Of a stretch of DNA of 64,000 nucleotides, positions 1 to 7,442 are shown in pieces. Made by a program: the position numbers and the translations under genes. This DNA comes from Croceimicrobium hydrocarbonivorans (lineage in GTDB: Bacteria; Bacteroidota; Bacteroidia; Flavobacteriales; Schleiferiaceae): contig NZ_CP060139.1 in the NCBI RefSeq assembly GCF_014524565.1, positions 1,123,501-1,187,500 of the forward strand. The letters run 5' to 3'. The notes beneath the pieces were generated by a model. It did not search any database. It was not told where the DNA came from and worked only from the letters and a program-made list of their open reading frames with translations. Position 1 is the stretch's first letter. Every line of letters starts with the position of its first letter.

Positions 1-90
1 GGTACAGTGATTATCGGATTTGCCTATTTGCTGTGGATCGGTTTCCCCTCATGGCTGCTCCTTCGAAAAGCGCAGCTCAAAGATTTTTAG
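1..90 (+). CDS. C-terminal end of a membrane protein (partial, cut by left edge)
   Basis: Frame 1 is open from the first base and stops with TAG at 88-90, giving 29 residues. They form one hydrophobic segment (residues about 3-21, Val-Ile-Ile-Gly-Phe-Ala-Tyr-Leu-Leu-Trp) followed by a short basic tail with Arg, Lys and Lys. This looks like the last transmembrane helix and cytoplasmic tail of a polytopic membrane protein. The family cannot be told from so little. It lies 83 nt before the next membrane protein gene in the same orientation and may share its transcript. Confidence 0.5.
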   Translation, partial: GTVIIGFAYLLWIGFPSWLLLRKAQLKDF

Positions 91-173
91 CCCCGATTTA
101 GGATGTGGATGGCAAATTCGAATGCCTACCTTGCCTTTAGAAACCGGTATTATACCCTCAAATAATTTAACGC

Positions 174-1349
174 TTGCCAGACTTGAAGTTCAAAATAAGA
201 TCATGGTCCCTAACGGTGTATCTGGGCATAATTGCTGCCTTGATTGGCCTTCTACTGCGTTCTTATTTTGTATGGCCTCAGGCATTTAACTTCCGCTTTA
301 TGCTGCATGCGCATTCCCATGCAATGCTGTTGGCCTGGCTCCTGGGGGCTTTAATTTTGATCATTTACCAACAATGGGAAATTAAGCTATCGCAAAGCAC
401 TAAGATTCTATTTTATGGATTAGCCCTAAGTGTGGTGGGCATGCTTTGTTCTTTTCCCTTTCAGGGATATGCTGCTATTTCCATTTCCTTTTCCACCTTA
501 CATCTCTGGCTAAGCTATGTGCTCTTTTACCGACTATTTCGAGCCTTAAAAAACCGAGGACCTTCCGCTAAGCTTCTCCGCACCGGCATAGTCTTGTTTT
601 ACCTCTCCTCTCTAGGCCCTTATTGTTTAGGTCCTTTAATGGCCAATGAAATGCAAAGTTCGCCCTGGTATGATCAGGCGATTTATTTTTACCTGCACTT
701 CCTTTATAATGGTAGTTTTTTCTTTTTCCTTCTGGCTATTATCGTGCATAAATTGAAGTTGTTTAGCGATGGAAAAGGGTTTCAACATTTCTATTTACCC
801 ATGCTTTGGGGCAGCATCTTTAGCTATGCCTTAAACCTCGAGTATTCCTTCGATCAATCTTGGATTTACCTGTTGGCTGCACTGGGATCAACCGCACAAC
901 TTTATGCGGGTATCCGCTTTATTAAAGCTGTTTTCCGAAAAAGGATCAGTAATCATCTTAAGCTCATCCTCTTCCTCCTTTTCTTTAAATGGATCTTTCA
1001 AATCCTGGGCTCCACTCCACTTATTGCAGAGCAAATCCAATTCAATCGCTTCCTACTTATTGCCTATCTGCACTTTATCTTCCTGGGGATTTACACGCCT
1101 TTTATTTGGGAGATGCTAAAAAAGCGCATCCCGGCCTTCAATAAATGGATGATTGCCTATTGGCTACTGTTTATTCTTAGCGAAATTGCCTTGATCGCGC
1201 CTTCCTTAAAACTCACACCGGGATTTCAATCCTGGCCGATCCTCACCTTTTATATCTATGCTGGCTTTGTTTCGATTTGGTTGATCCTCGCTTTTTCCTA
1301 TCTCAAAAACCTGCGTAAAAACACCTCCTACCATCTGGAATCAAACTGA
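174..1349 (+). CDS. Polytopic membrane protein, haem-copper-oxidase subunit I-like family
   Basis: The 391-residue product consists almost entirely of hydrophobic helices (roughly ten to twelve), with no signal peptide or soluble domain. A His-rich motif, His-Ala-His-Ser-His at residues 45-49, opens an early helix, and another His lies in the motif Tyr-Leu-His-Phe-Leu-Tyr-Asn-Gly further on. I recall this pattern from an uncharacterised Flavobacteriia family that resembles subunit I of haem-copper oxidases and NO reductases and is often found near nitrosative-stress or copper genes. Haem binding is an inference. The start is TTG at 174, directly after an in-frame stop at 168-170. A second in-frame TTG lies at 183, and the first in-frame ATG is about 40 codons further in, which would remove the first helix. 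Confidence 0.7.
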   Translation: MPDLKFKIRSWSLTVYLGIIAALIGLLLRSYFVWPQAFNFRFMLHAHSHAMLLAWLLGALILIIYQQWEIKLSQSTKILFYGLALSVVGMLCSFPFQGYAAISISFSTLHLWLSYVLFYRLFRALKNRGPSAKLLRTGIVLFYLSSLGPYCLGPLMANEMQSSPWYDQAIYFYLHFLYNGSFFFFLLAIIVHKLKLFSDGKGFQHFYLPMLWGSIFSYALNLEYSFDQSWIYLLAALGSTAQLYAGIRFIKAVFRKRISNHLKLILFLLFFKWIFQILGSTPLIAEQIQFNRFLLIAYLHFIFLGIYTPFIWEMLKKRIPAFNKWMIAYWLLFILSEIALIAPSLKLTPGFQSWPILTFYIYAGFVSIWLILAFSYLKNLRKNTSYHLESN

Positions 1350-1461
1350 TAAGAAAGCTTAAGTCTCGATGATAGTCAATGACAAGGCCACAAAATGAAA
1401 AAGCATCCCTATTTAAGATAAAAATGTCCTTTATTTTTCTACTTCCTGATATTTCTCATCC

Positions 1462-1489
1462 TTTGAGGCTCCAAGCCCCACTACATTTG
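1462..1489 (+). promoter_or_regulatory. Predicted promoter of the copper operon
   Basis: TTTG at 1462-1465 and TACATTTG at 1482-1489 match the Bacteroidota sigma factor pattern TTTG / TAnnTTTG with a 16-nt spacer, slightly short of the usual spacing. The -7 box ends 5 nt before the ATG at 1495, so the transcript would be leaderless or nearly so. No clear repressor palindrome was seen in 1350-1461. Confidence 0.45.
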
Positions 1490-1494
1490 AACTA

Positions 1495-1866
1495 ATGAAA
1501 GCTTTTTTAGCACATAGCATTTTAGGGTTTAGCCTGTTGTTCTCGCAGCTTTACAACAGTGTTATCACTGCTGTGTATGAGCTTAATTATCAGTATTACT
1601 CTACCGTGCTTTGCGAAAACGCTGATAGACCAGAACTTCATTGCGAAGGGAAATGCTATTTCGCTAAGCAATTGCAACTGCATGAGGATTCGGAGCCCAG
1701 CAGCCCTCCCAGACTCTTGCCCGAACTTTTACTGTTTAGTCAGGATTCTCTAAGCGAATTGAACTTAGGAGTTAGTCTTCCTACGGATGAAAGGCCTGCG
1801 TACTTTTTAAAGTCAAAAATTCAGTCCCCCTCTTTAACAGAGATAGACCATCCTCCCAAAGCTTAA
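1495..1866 (+). CDS. Small exported Cys-rich protein (CxxxC, metal-uptake associated)
   Basis: This 123-residue protein starts with a hydrophobic signal or anchor segment (residues about 4-28). A short conserved cysteine region follows: Cys40, then His49-Cys50-Glu-Gly-Lys-Cys54. The remainder is low-complexity and rich in Ser, Pro and Leu. Small proteins with a Cys-x-Gly-Lys-Cys motif near outer-membrane metal receptors are common in flavobacteria, but I know of no assigned function. It is the first gene of the predicted copper operon, 47 nt before a Met-rich lipoprotein. The motif could bind Cu(I) or another soft metal, or form a disulfide in the periplasm. Nothing in the sequence decides between these. 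Confidence 0.7.
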   Translation: MKAFLAHSILGFSLLFSQLYNSVITAVYELNYQYYSTVLCENADRPELHCEGKCYFAKQLQLHEDSEPSSPPRLLPELLLFSQDSLSELNLGVSLPTDERPAYFLKSKIQSPSLTEIDHPPKA

Positions 1867-1913
1867 AGCATTTCTCTCCTTCAACTATTGTTTTAAACTT
1901 TAAAGAAATCAAG

Positions 1914-2744
1914 ATGAATATCTCAAAAAAGTGGGGTACTAGGGCTTTTGCCTTAGGCCTGGCCCTGCTGTCTATTTCCTGCAAAAAAGAGCCGGATAAC
2001 AAAGGGCAAACAAGTCCCGACAGTCCTTTACAGAATTACGTTTATTATGGTGAAAAGTCCACAGCTTTCGCCGATGTGAAACTCTACTTTGCTGAAGATG
2101 CTTTTGTGGGTTACAATCGCGTGGCGGTGGAACTATTTGAAAGCGGCAGTCAACAAAGAATTGAAAACGCTTCCCTATCATTTCTCCCCCTCATGGATAT
2201 GGGCACCACCAAACATAGCTGCCCTTTCGACAACCCTGTTTACAGTGCAGAGCTTGAAGCTTATCAAGGTAGTGCCACCTTTATTATGCCCAGCAGTACT
2301 ATGGCCAGCTGGACCTTTGGCCTGATTGTCAATCACAATGGAAATATCGACACCCTCAGCTTTAATCTTGAAGTGAAAGCTAAGGCCAAAGCCAAAGTGA
2401 TCAGCTTTATTTCTGCTGCGGATAGCCTAAGTGCCATTTTCATTGCCCTAAAAGAGCCCAGCAGTCCGGAAATTGGTTTGAACACTCTGGAGCTGATGGT
2501 CTACGAAAAGGAAAGCATGATGTCATTTCCGCCTGTGAGCGATTTCAGTATCGAAGTAGAACCGGAAATGCCCTCCATGGGACATGGATCTCCCAACAAC
2601 GAAGATCCCATATCGATTGCCAAAGGTCTTTATAGGGGCAAGGTAAATTTTACCATGAGCGGATACTGGAAGTTGCACCTGAAAATAAAAGATGCCAATG
2701 GCCAAACGCTGAATGAAGATGCCGCTTTCGACATCAGCTTTTAA
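1914..2744 (+). CDS. Met-rich lipoprotein, YtkA/FixH-like domains
   Basis: The 276-residue product has a lipoprotein signal ending at Cys23 (Leu-Ser-Ile-Ser-Cys) followed by Lys-Lys. Two similar beta-sandwich-like halves are visible. The first carries Met94-Asp-Met96 with His101 and Cys103; the second carries Met219-Pro-Ser-Met222-Gly-His224. Paired Met-Pro-x-Met-x-His motifs are typical of YtkA-like/FixH-type domains linked to copper handling. I infer a periplasm-facing or outer-membrane lipoprotein that binds copper or passes it on. It lies between the small Cys-rich gene and the TonB receptor, fitting a copper uptake operon. The stem-loop behind it at 2773-2809 may set its level relative to the receptor. 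Confidence 0.75.
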   Translation: MNISKKWGTRAFALGLALLSISCKKEPDNKGQTSPDSPLQNYVYYGEKSTAFADVKLYFAEDAFVGYNRVAVELFESGSQQRIENASLSFLPLMDMGTTKHSCPFDNPVYSAELEAYQGSATFIMPSSTMASWTFGLIVNHNGNIDTLSFNLEVKAKAKAKVISFISAADSLSAIFIALKEPSSPEIGLNTLELMVYEKESMMSFPPVSDFSIEVEPEMPSMGHGSPNNEDPISIAKGLYRGKVNFTMSGYWKLHLKIKDANGQTLNEDAAFDISF

Positions 2745-2772
2745 GTAAACATGTGATTCCTAAACCGGATTT

Positions 2773-2809
2773 GGCTTAGGGCGCCGAGCAATTATCAGCG
2801 CCCTAAGTC
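2773..2809 (+). other. Strong intercistronic stem-loop without a T-run
   Basis: CTTAGGGCGC at 2775-2784 pairs perfectly with GCGCCCTAAG at 2798-2807 around a 13-nt loop; a G.T and a G-C pair extend the stem to 2773-2809. No poly-T follows, so it is not a typical intrinsic terminator. It may act as an mRNA processing or stability element, or partially attenuate transcription, between the lipoprotein and receptor genes. Confidence 0.6.
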
Positions 2810-2827
2810 CATCCAAAAGTCTAAACC

Positions 2828-4825
2828 ATGAAATGGATTTGCACAGGCTTTTTTATTCTGCTAGCCAGTCTTTCCCGAGGCCAATCAGATACCCAAACCA
2901 TCGATCTTAAGCACCTGAGCTTGGATGAAGTTCTGGTTTTGGATAATTGGGAAAATAAGGACGCCCTTAAAAAAACGGCCGATAATCATCAGTTGGAACT
3001 TCAACTCAAACAACTCAAAGGGGTAAATCTTATTTCGCGAGGCAGCTTTGCGCAAGAACTGATATACCGAGGTCAGGCCGATGGTCGAATTCAGGTGAAA
3101 CTCAATGGCATGCGAGTTTACCATGCCTGTACAGATCGCATGGACCCATCTACCTCCTATATTGTTGCTAACAATTTAAGTTCTGCTGAGCTAGCCTCAT
3201 CCTGCGAAAGCCAATGCAGTTCTAATGGCTTGGCCGGCAGCATTAATCTTAAAACCAAAGAAGCGAGCTTCGATAAGTCCAAGATCTGGCGTTTTGGCTT
3301 TAGCCAGCAATTTCAGACGAATACTCATGGTCTGAATTCTGCTTTTTTTGTGGAGAGTAATTCCGAAAAATTGGCTTGGCGACTGAATGGCACCTGGTTA
3401 AAAAATGCCAATTATCGAGACGGTCGCGGACAGGAAGTATTGTACTCACAAAACGAAAAGCAAAACTGGGCCCTGAATTCAGTTTACCGCCTATCTCCAA
3501 AACAGTTTTTAAAATTGGATTTCATTTTTGACCTGGCCACCAATGTAGGATATCCAGCCCTTCCGATGGATGTTGGCCTGGCCAGAGCATTTATTGGCGG
3601 ACTCAGCTATCACAGCTATCACCCTCTGGGGCCCTTTGCCAATTTCGAATTGAAACTATACCATAATGACATCTACCATGAAATGGATGACACACAGCGA
3701 GAGGAGGTATTTATGCATATGGATATGCCCGGATGGAGCCGCACCTCCGGTATAAGTTTGGAAGCCATGAATTGGAAGACGGGAGCACATCGCATCAACC
3801 TGTTTACGGAGTATTACAGCAATTTCAGAAGGGCTGAGATGACAATGTTCCCCAGCAACAGCAATGAATCCGCCATGTTTATGCTTAGTTGGCCTGATGG
3901 GCGCCTTAATGGTATGGCATTGGGAATAAGTGATCATTGGCATTTTGCTAAAAACAGTGTGCAGAGCACCATCCGATTTGATCATGAAAGCTCCTCAATC
4001 CTGTCTGAAATCGGCAAAGACCAATGGACCGGGATGGGCTACACCTTAAAATCCCCCAGAAACTTTTTACTGGCTCAAATCAAAACGGCATTCCGTCATC
4101 AACTCAATCCAAAAATCAGCCTAAACAGTGCAATAAGCATCGGATCCCGCGGTCCTACCACTTCAGAGCTTTATGGCTTTTACCTATTTAATGCACACGA
4201 TAACTATGATTATTTGGGGAATCCAGATTTGGAGGCCGAACAACTTTTAAGCTTGGAAATTGGTCAAAGCTATCGCTCGGAAAAATTACAATTTAGCACA
4301 AGCCTATTTAGCCAATTCTATCGCAATTACATCTTTGGTATAAACACGAACTATGATGCGATGACCTTCGGAGCCAAAGGACTTCGAGAATATCAAAACC
4401 TGGGCCATGCCACTTTCTGGGGCATGGAACTGGCAGGGGAATACGCATTTAACAAAAAGCTAGGCAGCCGGATCAAATTAGACTATTTACGAGGCTTTCA
4501 TCCCGATTTCGATCTACCCCTAATTCCACCACTACAAGCTCTAGTAGCCCTAAACTACCGCTATAAAAATTTCCGCTTATTAAGCCAAAGCCGGATGGCA
4601 GCAGAACAAAAGCATTTCAATACAGCCTATGGCGATCGCTATACACCGGCATATATGCTCTGGGATGCCGGAATAGAGTACCAGCTGGATATGGAAAAAT
4701 ACCAGGCTACATTTAGTCTTAATGCCAATAATCTATTCAATCAATATTACCGCGATCATCTAAACTGGGGGGCCTTCCCAAGTATGGGCCGGAATCTGAT
4801 TCTTAGCCTGTCCCTTAAATTTTAA
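2828..4825 (+). CDS. TonB-dependent outer-membrane receptor, OprC/NosA-like (copper)
   Basis: This 665-residue receptor has a signal peptide (cleavage near Gly18-Gln19), a plug domain (about 45-150) and a beta-barrel that ends in Phe. There is no carboxypeptidase-like N-terminal domain. The plug contains Tyr-His-Ala-Cys101-Thr-Asp-Arg-Met105-Asp-Pro, so it has a CxxxM motif. In Pseudomonas OprC, Cu(I) is held by a CxxxM plus a HxM motif. Candidate HxM elements here are His284-Glu-Met286 and the Met296-His297-Met298-Asp-Met300 cluster. A second Cys pair, Cys126 and Cys130, lies slightly further on in the plug. Neighbours (Met-rich lipoprotein, MbnP, MbnH) support copper as the substrate. The family assignment is strong; the metal is inferred from motif and context. 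Confidence 0.85.
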   Translation: MKWICTGFFILLASLSRGQSDTQTIDLKHLSLDEVLVLDNWENKDALKKTADNHQLELQLKQLKGVNLISRGSFAQELIYRGQADGRIQVKLNGMRVYHACTDRMDPSTSYIVANNLSSAELASSCESQCSSNGLAGSINLKTKEASFDKSKIWRFGFSQQFQTNTHGLNSAFFVESNSEKLAWRLNGTWLKNANYRDGRGQEVLYSQNEKQNWALNSVYRLSPKQFLKLDFIFDLATNVGYPALPMDVGLARAFIGGLSYHSYHPLGPFANFELKLYHNDIYHEMDDTQREEVFMHMDMPGWSRTSGISLEAMNWKTGAHRINLFTEYYSNFRRAEMTMFPSNSNESAMFMLSWPDGRLNGMALGISDHWHFAKNSVQSTIRFDHESSSILSEIGKDQWTGMGYTLKSPRNFLLAQIKTAFRHQLNPKISLNSAISIGSRGPTTSELYGFYLFNAHDNYDYLGNPDLEAEQLLSLEIGQSYRSEKLQFSTSLFSQFYRNYIFGINTNYDAMTFGAKGLREYQNLGHATFWGMELAGEYAFNKKLGSRIKLDYLRGFHPDFDLPLIPPLQALVALNYRYKNFRLLSQSRMAAEQKHFNTAYGDRYTPAYMLWDAGIEYQLDMEKYQATFSLNANNLFNQYYRDHLNWGAFPSMGRNLILSLSLKF

Positions 4826-4948
4826 GCTAGAAAGTAATGAAGCCTAATCCATTATTTAAGATCATGAACGCCTTCATAGTGATAAATATCATTTCCCTGC
4901 TCAGCCAGGCATTCTACTTTAGTTTGGGTAATTAAGCGCAATGGGCAT

Positions 4949-5686
4949 ATGCGACAGTTTTTAACTTTCTTCCTACTCTGTGGTTTTGTGTTTTCCTGCA
5001 GTAAAGATGAAACAGCCCCTTCGGAACCTCAGGGCAGGATTTCAATTGACTTTCGACATTTTGCGGGCACAGACTCCCTTTTAATTGGTAAAGAGTATTA
5101 CCCAAATGCAGCCGGAAATGAATACCGGGTCTCCTATTTAAAATACTTCATTAGCGGACTTAGTCTCTATAAAAACGGCCGAAAAATCTGGCAAACCAAG
5201 ACTCCTCCCATTTCCATCAATGCCAAATACCAGGATTGCTTACAAGCCGCTTTTGAGCAGGTTCCTGTCGGTAGCTATGATTCTTTATCCTTCGCCTTTG
5301 GTATTGTTCCCGAATACAACTACCATGGAGGATTTGAAATCAGCAATGATGACTATGATATGTACTGGCCCCTCAATTTGGGTGGAGGATATCACTTTAT
5401 GAAGTTTGAAGGTCATTGGCGAGATGGAGATGAATTCGGCACTTTCGCCTTTCATGTTGGGGCTAACGAAAATCTGATCATCCATGGTTTTAAGCTTCCG
5501 CTGGATGTGCAGGAAGCTCAGAGTACCTACATCATTATGACCATGGATACCCACGAATGGTTCGAAAATCCCTATTTATTTGACCTCAGCAAGGAAAACG
5601 GGTACACCATGGGTAACCAGGGGCAAATGAATAATTTGGTATTAAACGGCCAACATGTCTTTAAGGCTAAACTGCAGGACTTCTAA
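4949..5686 (+). CDS. mbnP: MbnP-like copper-binding lipoprotein
   Basis: The 245-residue product has a lipoprotein signal ending at Cys17. The rest matches the MbnP family: an N-terminal Ile-Asp-Phe strand, a Tyr-Leu-Lys-Tyr-Phe-Ile-Ser motif (63-69), then Asp-Met-Tyr-Trp140 and Met-Lys-Phe-Glu-Gly-His-Trp157 in the middle. In characterised MbnP proteins, a conserved tryptophan is oxidised to kynurenine by the partner MbnH, creating a copper site. Trp140, Trp157 and Trp204 are candidates here, with His149, His156 and His169 as possible ligands; I cannot choose among them without an alignment. The gene follows the TonB receptor after 123 nt and sits 12 nt before mbnH, so the pair is expected to be co-expressed. 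Confidence 0.8.
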   Translation: MRQFLTFFLLCGFVFSCSKDETAPSEPQGRISIDFRHFAGTDSLLIGKEYYPNAAGNEYRVSYLKYFISGLSLYKNGRKIWQTKTPPISINAKYQDCLQAAFEQVPVGSYDSLSFAFGIVPEYNYHGGFEISNDDYDMYWPLNLGGGYHFMKFEGHWRDGDEFGTFAFHVGANENLIIHGFKLPLDVQEAQSTYIIMTMDTHEWFENPYLFDLSKENGYTMGNQGQMNNLVLNGQHVFKAKLQDF

Positions 5687-5698
5687 ATAGCTCCAATC

Positions 5699-6739
5699 AT
5701 GAGACTCTTTCAAACCTCACAAAAAACCCTGCCCGCCTCTATTCTTGTAAGCATTCTCCTAGTTATGTTATTGAGCATGGCCCTGAGTTGCCAAAAAGAA
5801 AGTAACCAGACAACCAGGCTCAAGCCCTATATTATTGAGCTCCCAAACAGTTTTCCCAGGCTTGAAATCCCTGAAGATAACCAGCCCTATATGGAGCGCA
5901 TTGCCCTAGGGCGCAAACTGTATTACGACTCTACTCTGAGTAATGATGGCCGCGCCTGTGCCAGCTGCCACATTCAAGCACAAGGCTTTACCAAATCCAG
6001 TCAAAACGTAATGCCTGTACTACACCATGCAAATCTTGCTTGGAAAAACCGATATATGTGGGACGGTAGCAAGAGTGGAAGCCTGGAGGAGCTTATGTAC
6101 TTTGAGGTGACTGAGTTTTTTAATACCAATGTTTCCAAATTTAACAGTCACCCAGAATATCCCGAGCTTTTCGAGGAAGCCTATAATTCCTCAACCATTA
6201 CAGCTGAAGACCTTGCCAAGGCTCTGGCCCAATTTGTACGCACCTTAATTTCTGCCAATAGTAAATACGACCAAGTAATGAGTGGCGAGGCTACTTTCAC
6301 CGAATTAGAAGTCAAGGGGCATGCTATATTTACCGGCGAAAGAGGAAGCTGTTACCACTGCCATATTCCTCCGCTATTTACCGATAACAGAGTGCATAAT
6401 ATTGGACTGGACAGCACTTATGAAATCCCGGCAAATCAAGGCTATTTCCATAGCTCCGGCGATTCCAGTCATCTGGGACATATGCGCACGGCAAATCTTC
6501 GCAATATTGGTTTAAGGAGCAGCTTTATGCATGATGGTCGCTTCAATGACCTGAAGCAAGTATTGGAACATTATAGTAATGGTGTAAAACAGAGCCCCAG
6601 CTTAGATCCGGTAATGATTAAGTCAAATGGGTCTGCGAAACTTCATTTTACTACGGAAGAAATAGAAGCCCTGGAAGCTTTCCTCAATACTCTTACAGAC
6701 TCCACATTTATATCCAATCCCGAACTTAGTGAAGCCTAA
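5699..6739 (+). CDS. mbnH: MbnH-like di-haem cytochrome c peroxidase/MauG-family lipoprotein
   Basis: The 346-residue enzyme has a long signal with a lipobox ending at Cys31. Two haem c motifs are present: Cys87-Ala-Ser-Cys90-His91 and Cys218-Tyr-His-Cys221-His222. The layout matches bacterial di-haem cytochrome c peroxidase/MauG proteins, including the Phe-Val-Arg-Thr-Leu segment (179-183) before the second haem and the His-Asp-Gly-Arg-Phe motif near the C-terminus. Next to MbnP it is best called MbnH, which uses a high-valent di-haem state to convert a Trp of MbnP to kynurenine. A plain hydrogen peroxide-scavenging peroxidase is the alternative. Only 12 nt separate it from mbnP and 3 nt from the QueD-like gene. 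Confidence 0.85.
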   Translation: MRLFQTSQKTLPASILVSILLVMLLSMALSCQKESNQTTRLKPYIIELPNSFPRLEIPEDNQPYMERIALGRKLYYDSTLSNDGRACASCHIQAQGFTKSSQNVMPVLHHANLAWKNRYMWDGSKSGSLEELMYFEVTEFFNTNVSKFNSHPEYPELFEEAYNSSTITAEDLAKALAQFVRTLISANSKYDQVMSGEATFTELEVKGHAIFTGERGSCYHCHIPPLFTDNRVHNIGLDSTYEIPANQGYFHSSGDSSHLGHMRTANLRNIGLRSSFMHDGRFNDLKQVLEHYSNGVKQSPSLDPVMIKSNGSAKLHFTTEEIEALEAFLNTLTDSTFISNPELSEA

Positions 6740-6742
6740 ATC

Positions 6743-7195
6743 ATGAAAACCTTAGCCCGCTCGGGCCACTTAAGCATTAGTCGGATTTTCACTTTCGAAA
6801 TGGCGCATGTACTTAGCAACCATCACGGTCTTTGCAAAAACCTACATGGTCATTCTTATAAACTGCATATTAGCTTAAGTGGAAAAGTTATCGATGATCC
6901 TGACGCCGCAAATGACGGGATGATCCTAGATTTTGGTGAACTCAAGGAAATCGTTAATCAGCATATTCTTAGCAAGTTTGATCATGCATTAGTGGTATAC
7001 CAAAAGGCTGCCAATGCGCAAGACTTACTTAATTTACCCTTTGAACGAATTGAAGTATTAAACTTTCAGCCCACCTGCGAAAATCTGGTTTTGCACTTTG
7101 TCCATTTACTGGAATTAAATCTTCCAAAAAGGATTAAGCTTCACAAGCTAAGACTGTATGAGACAGCAAATTCCTACTCGGAATGGCAAGCTTAA
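6743..7195 (+). CDS. QueD/6-pyruvoyl-tetrahydropterin synthase-like enzyme
   Basis: This 150-residue tunnel-fold protein keeps the family's key residues. Zinc ligands are His22, His35 and His37; the QueD-type motif Cys31-x3-His-Gly-His is intact; Asp80-His81 and Glu140 complete the catalytic set; Pro-Thr-Cys-Glu-Asn lies at 110-114. The expected reaction is formation of 6-carboxy-tetrahydropterin from dihydroneopterin triphosphate, an early queuosine step, or a PTPS-like pterin reaction. No queC, queE or folE lies nearby. It starts 3 nt after the mbnH stop and so is probably translated with it. A role in the copper operon is unexplained; simple co-transcription of a housekeeping gene is possible. 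Confidence 0.85.
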   Translation: MKTLARSGHLSISRIFTFEMAHVLSNHHGLCKNLHGHSYKLHISLSGKVIDDPDAANDGMILDFGELKEIVNQHILSKFDHALVVYQKAANAQDLLNLPFERIEVLNFQPTCENLVLHFVHLLELNLPKRIKLHKLRLYETANSYSEWQA

Positions 7196-7442
7196 ACGGC
7201 ACATTTCCTAATCCTTTTCCAAGCCTCTTAATTTCCTCGTCCGCTATATTCTCCGCTCTAATTATCGGCAAAACGCTTCTGGATACAATTGCTGTTTTGG
7301 CTTTTCAGCCTGACCTATGCTGCTATTTGGCATGAATGATGATATCTTGTGGACGCTTAAATAGGTTTATTTAGATATTCCAATGTCAAAACAAATCTTA
7401 CCACTTAGCATTAGTATTAAAACTCTGATCAAATTACTCCCT

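Noticed and set aside
7196-7442. 247-nt gap searched for an RNA gene or riboswitch
   Set aside because: No tRNA-like fold, strong hairpin or known leader pattern could be seen; only A/T-rich sequence with scattered stops.
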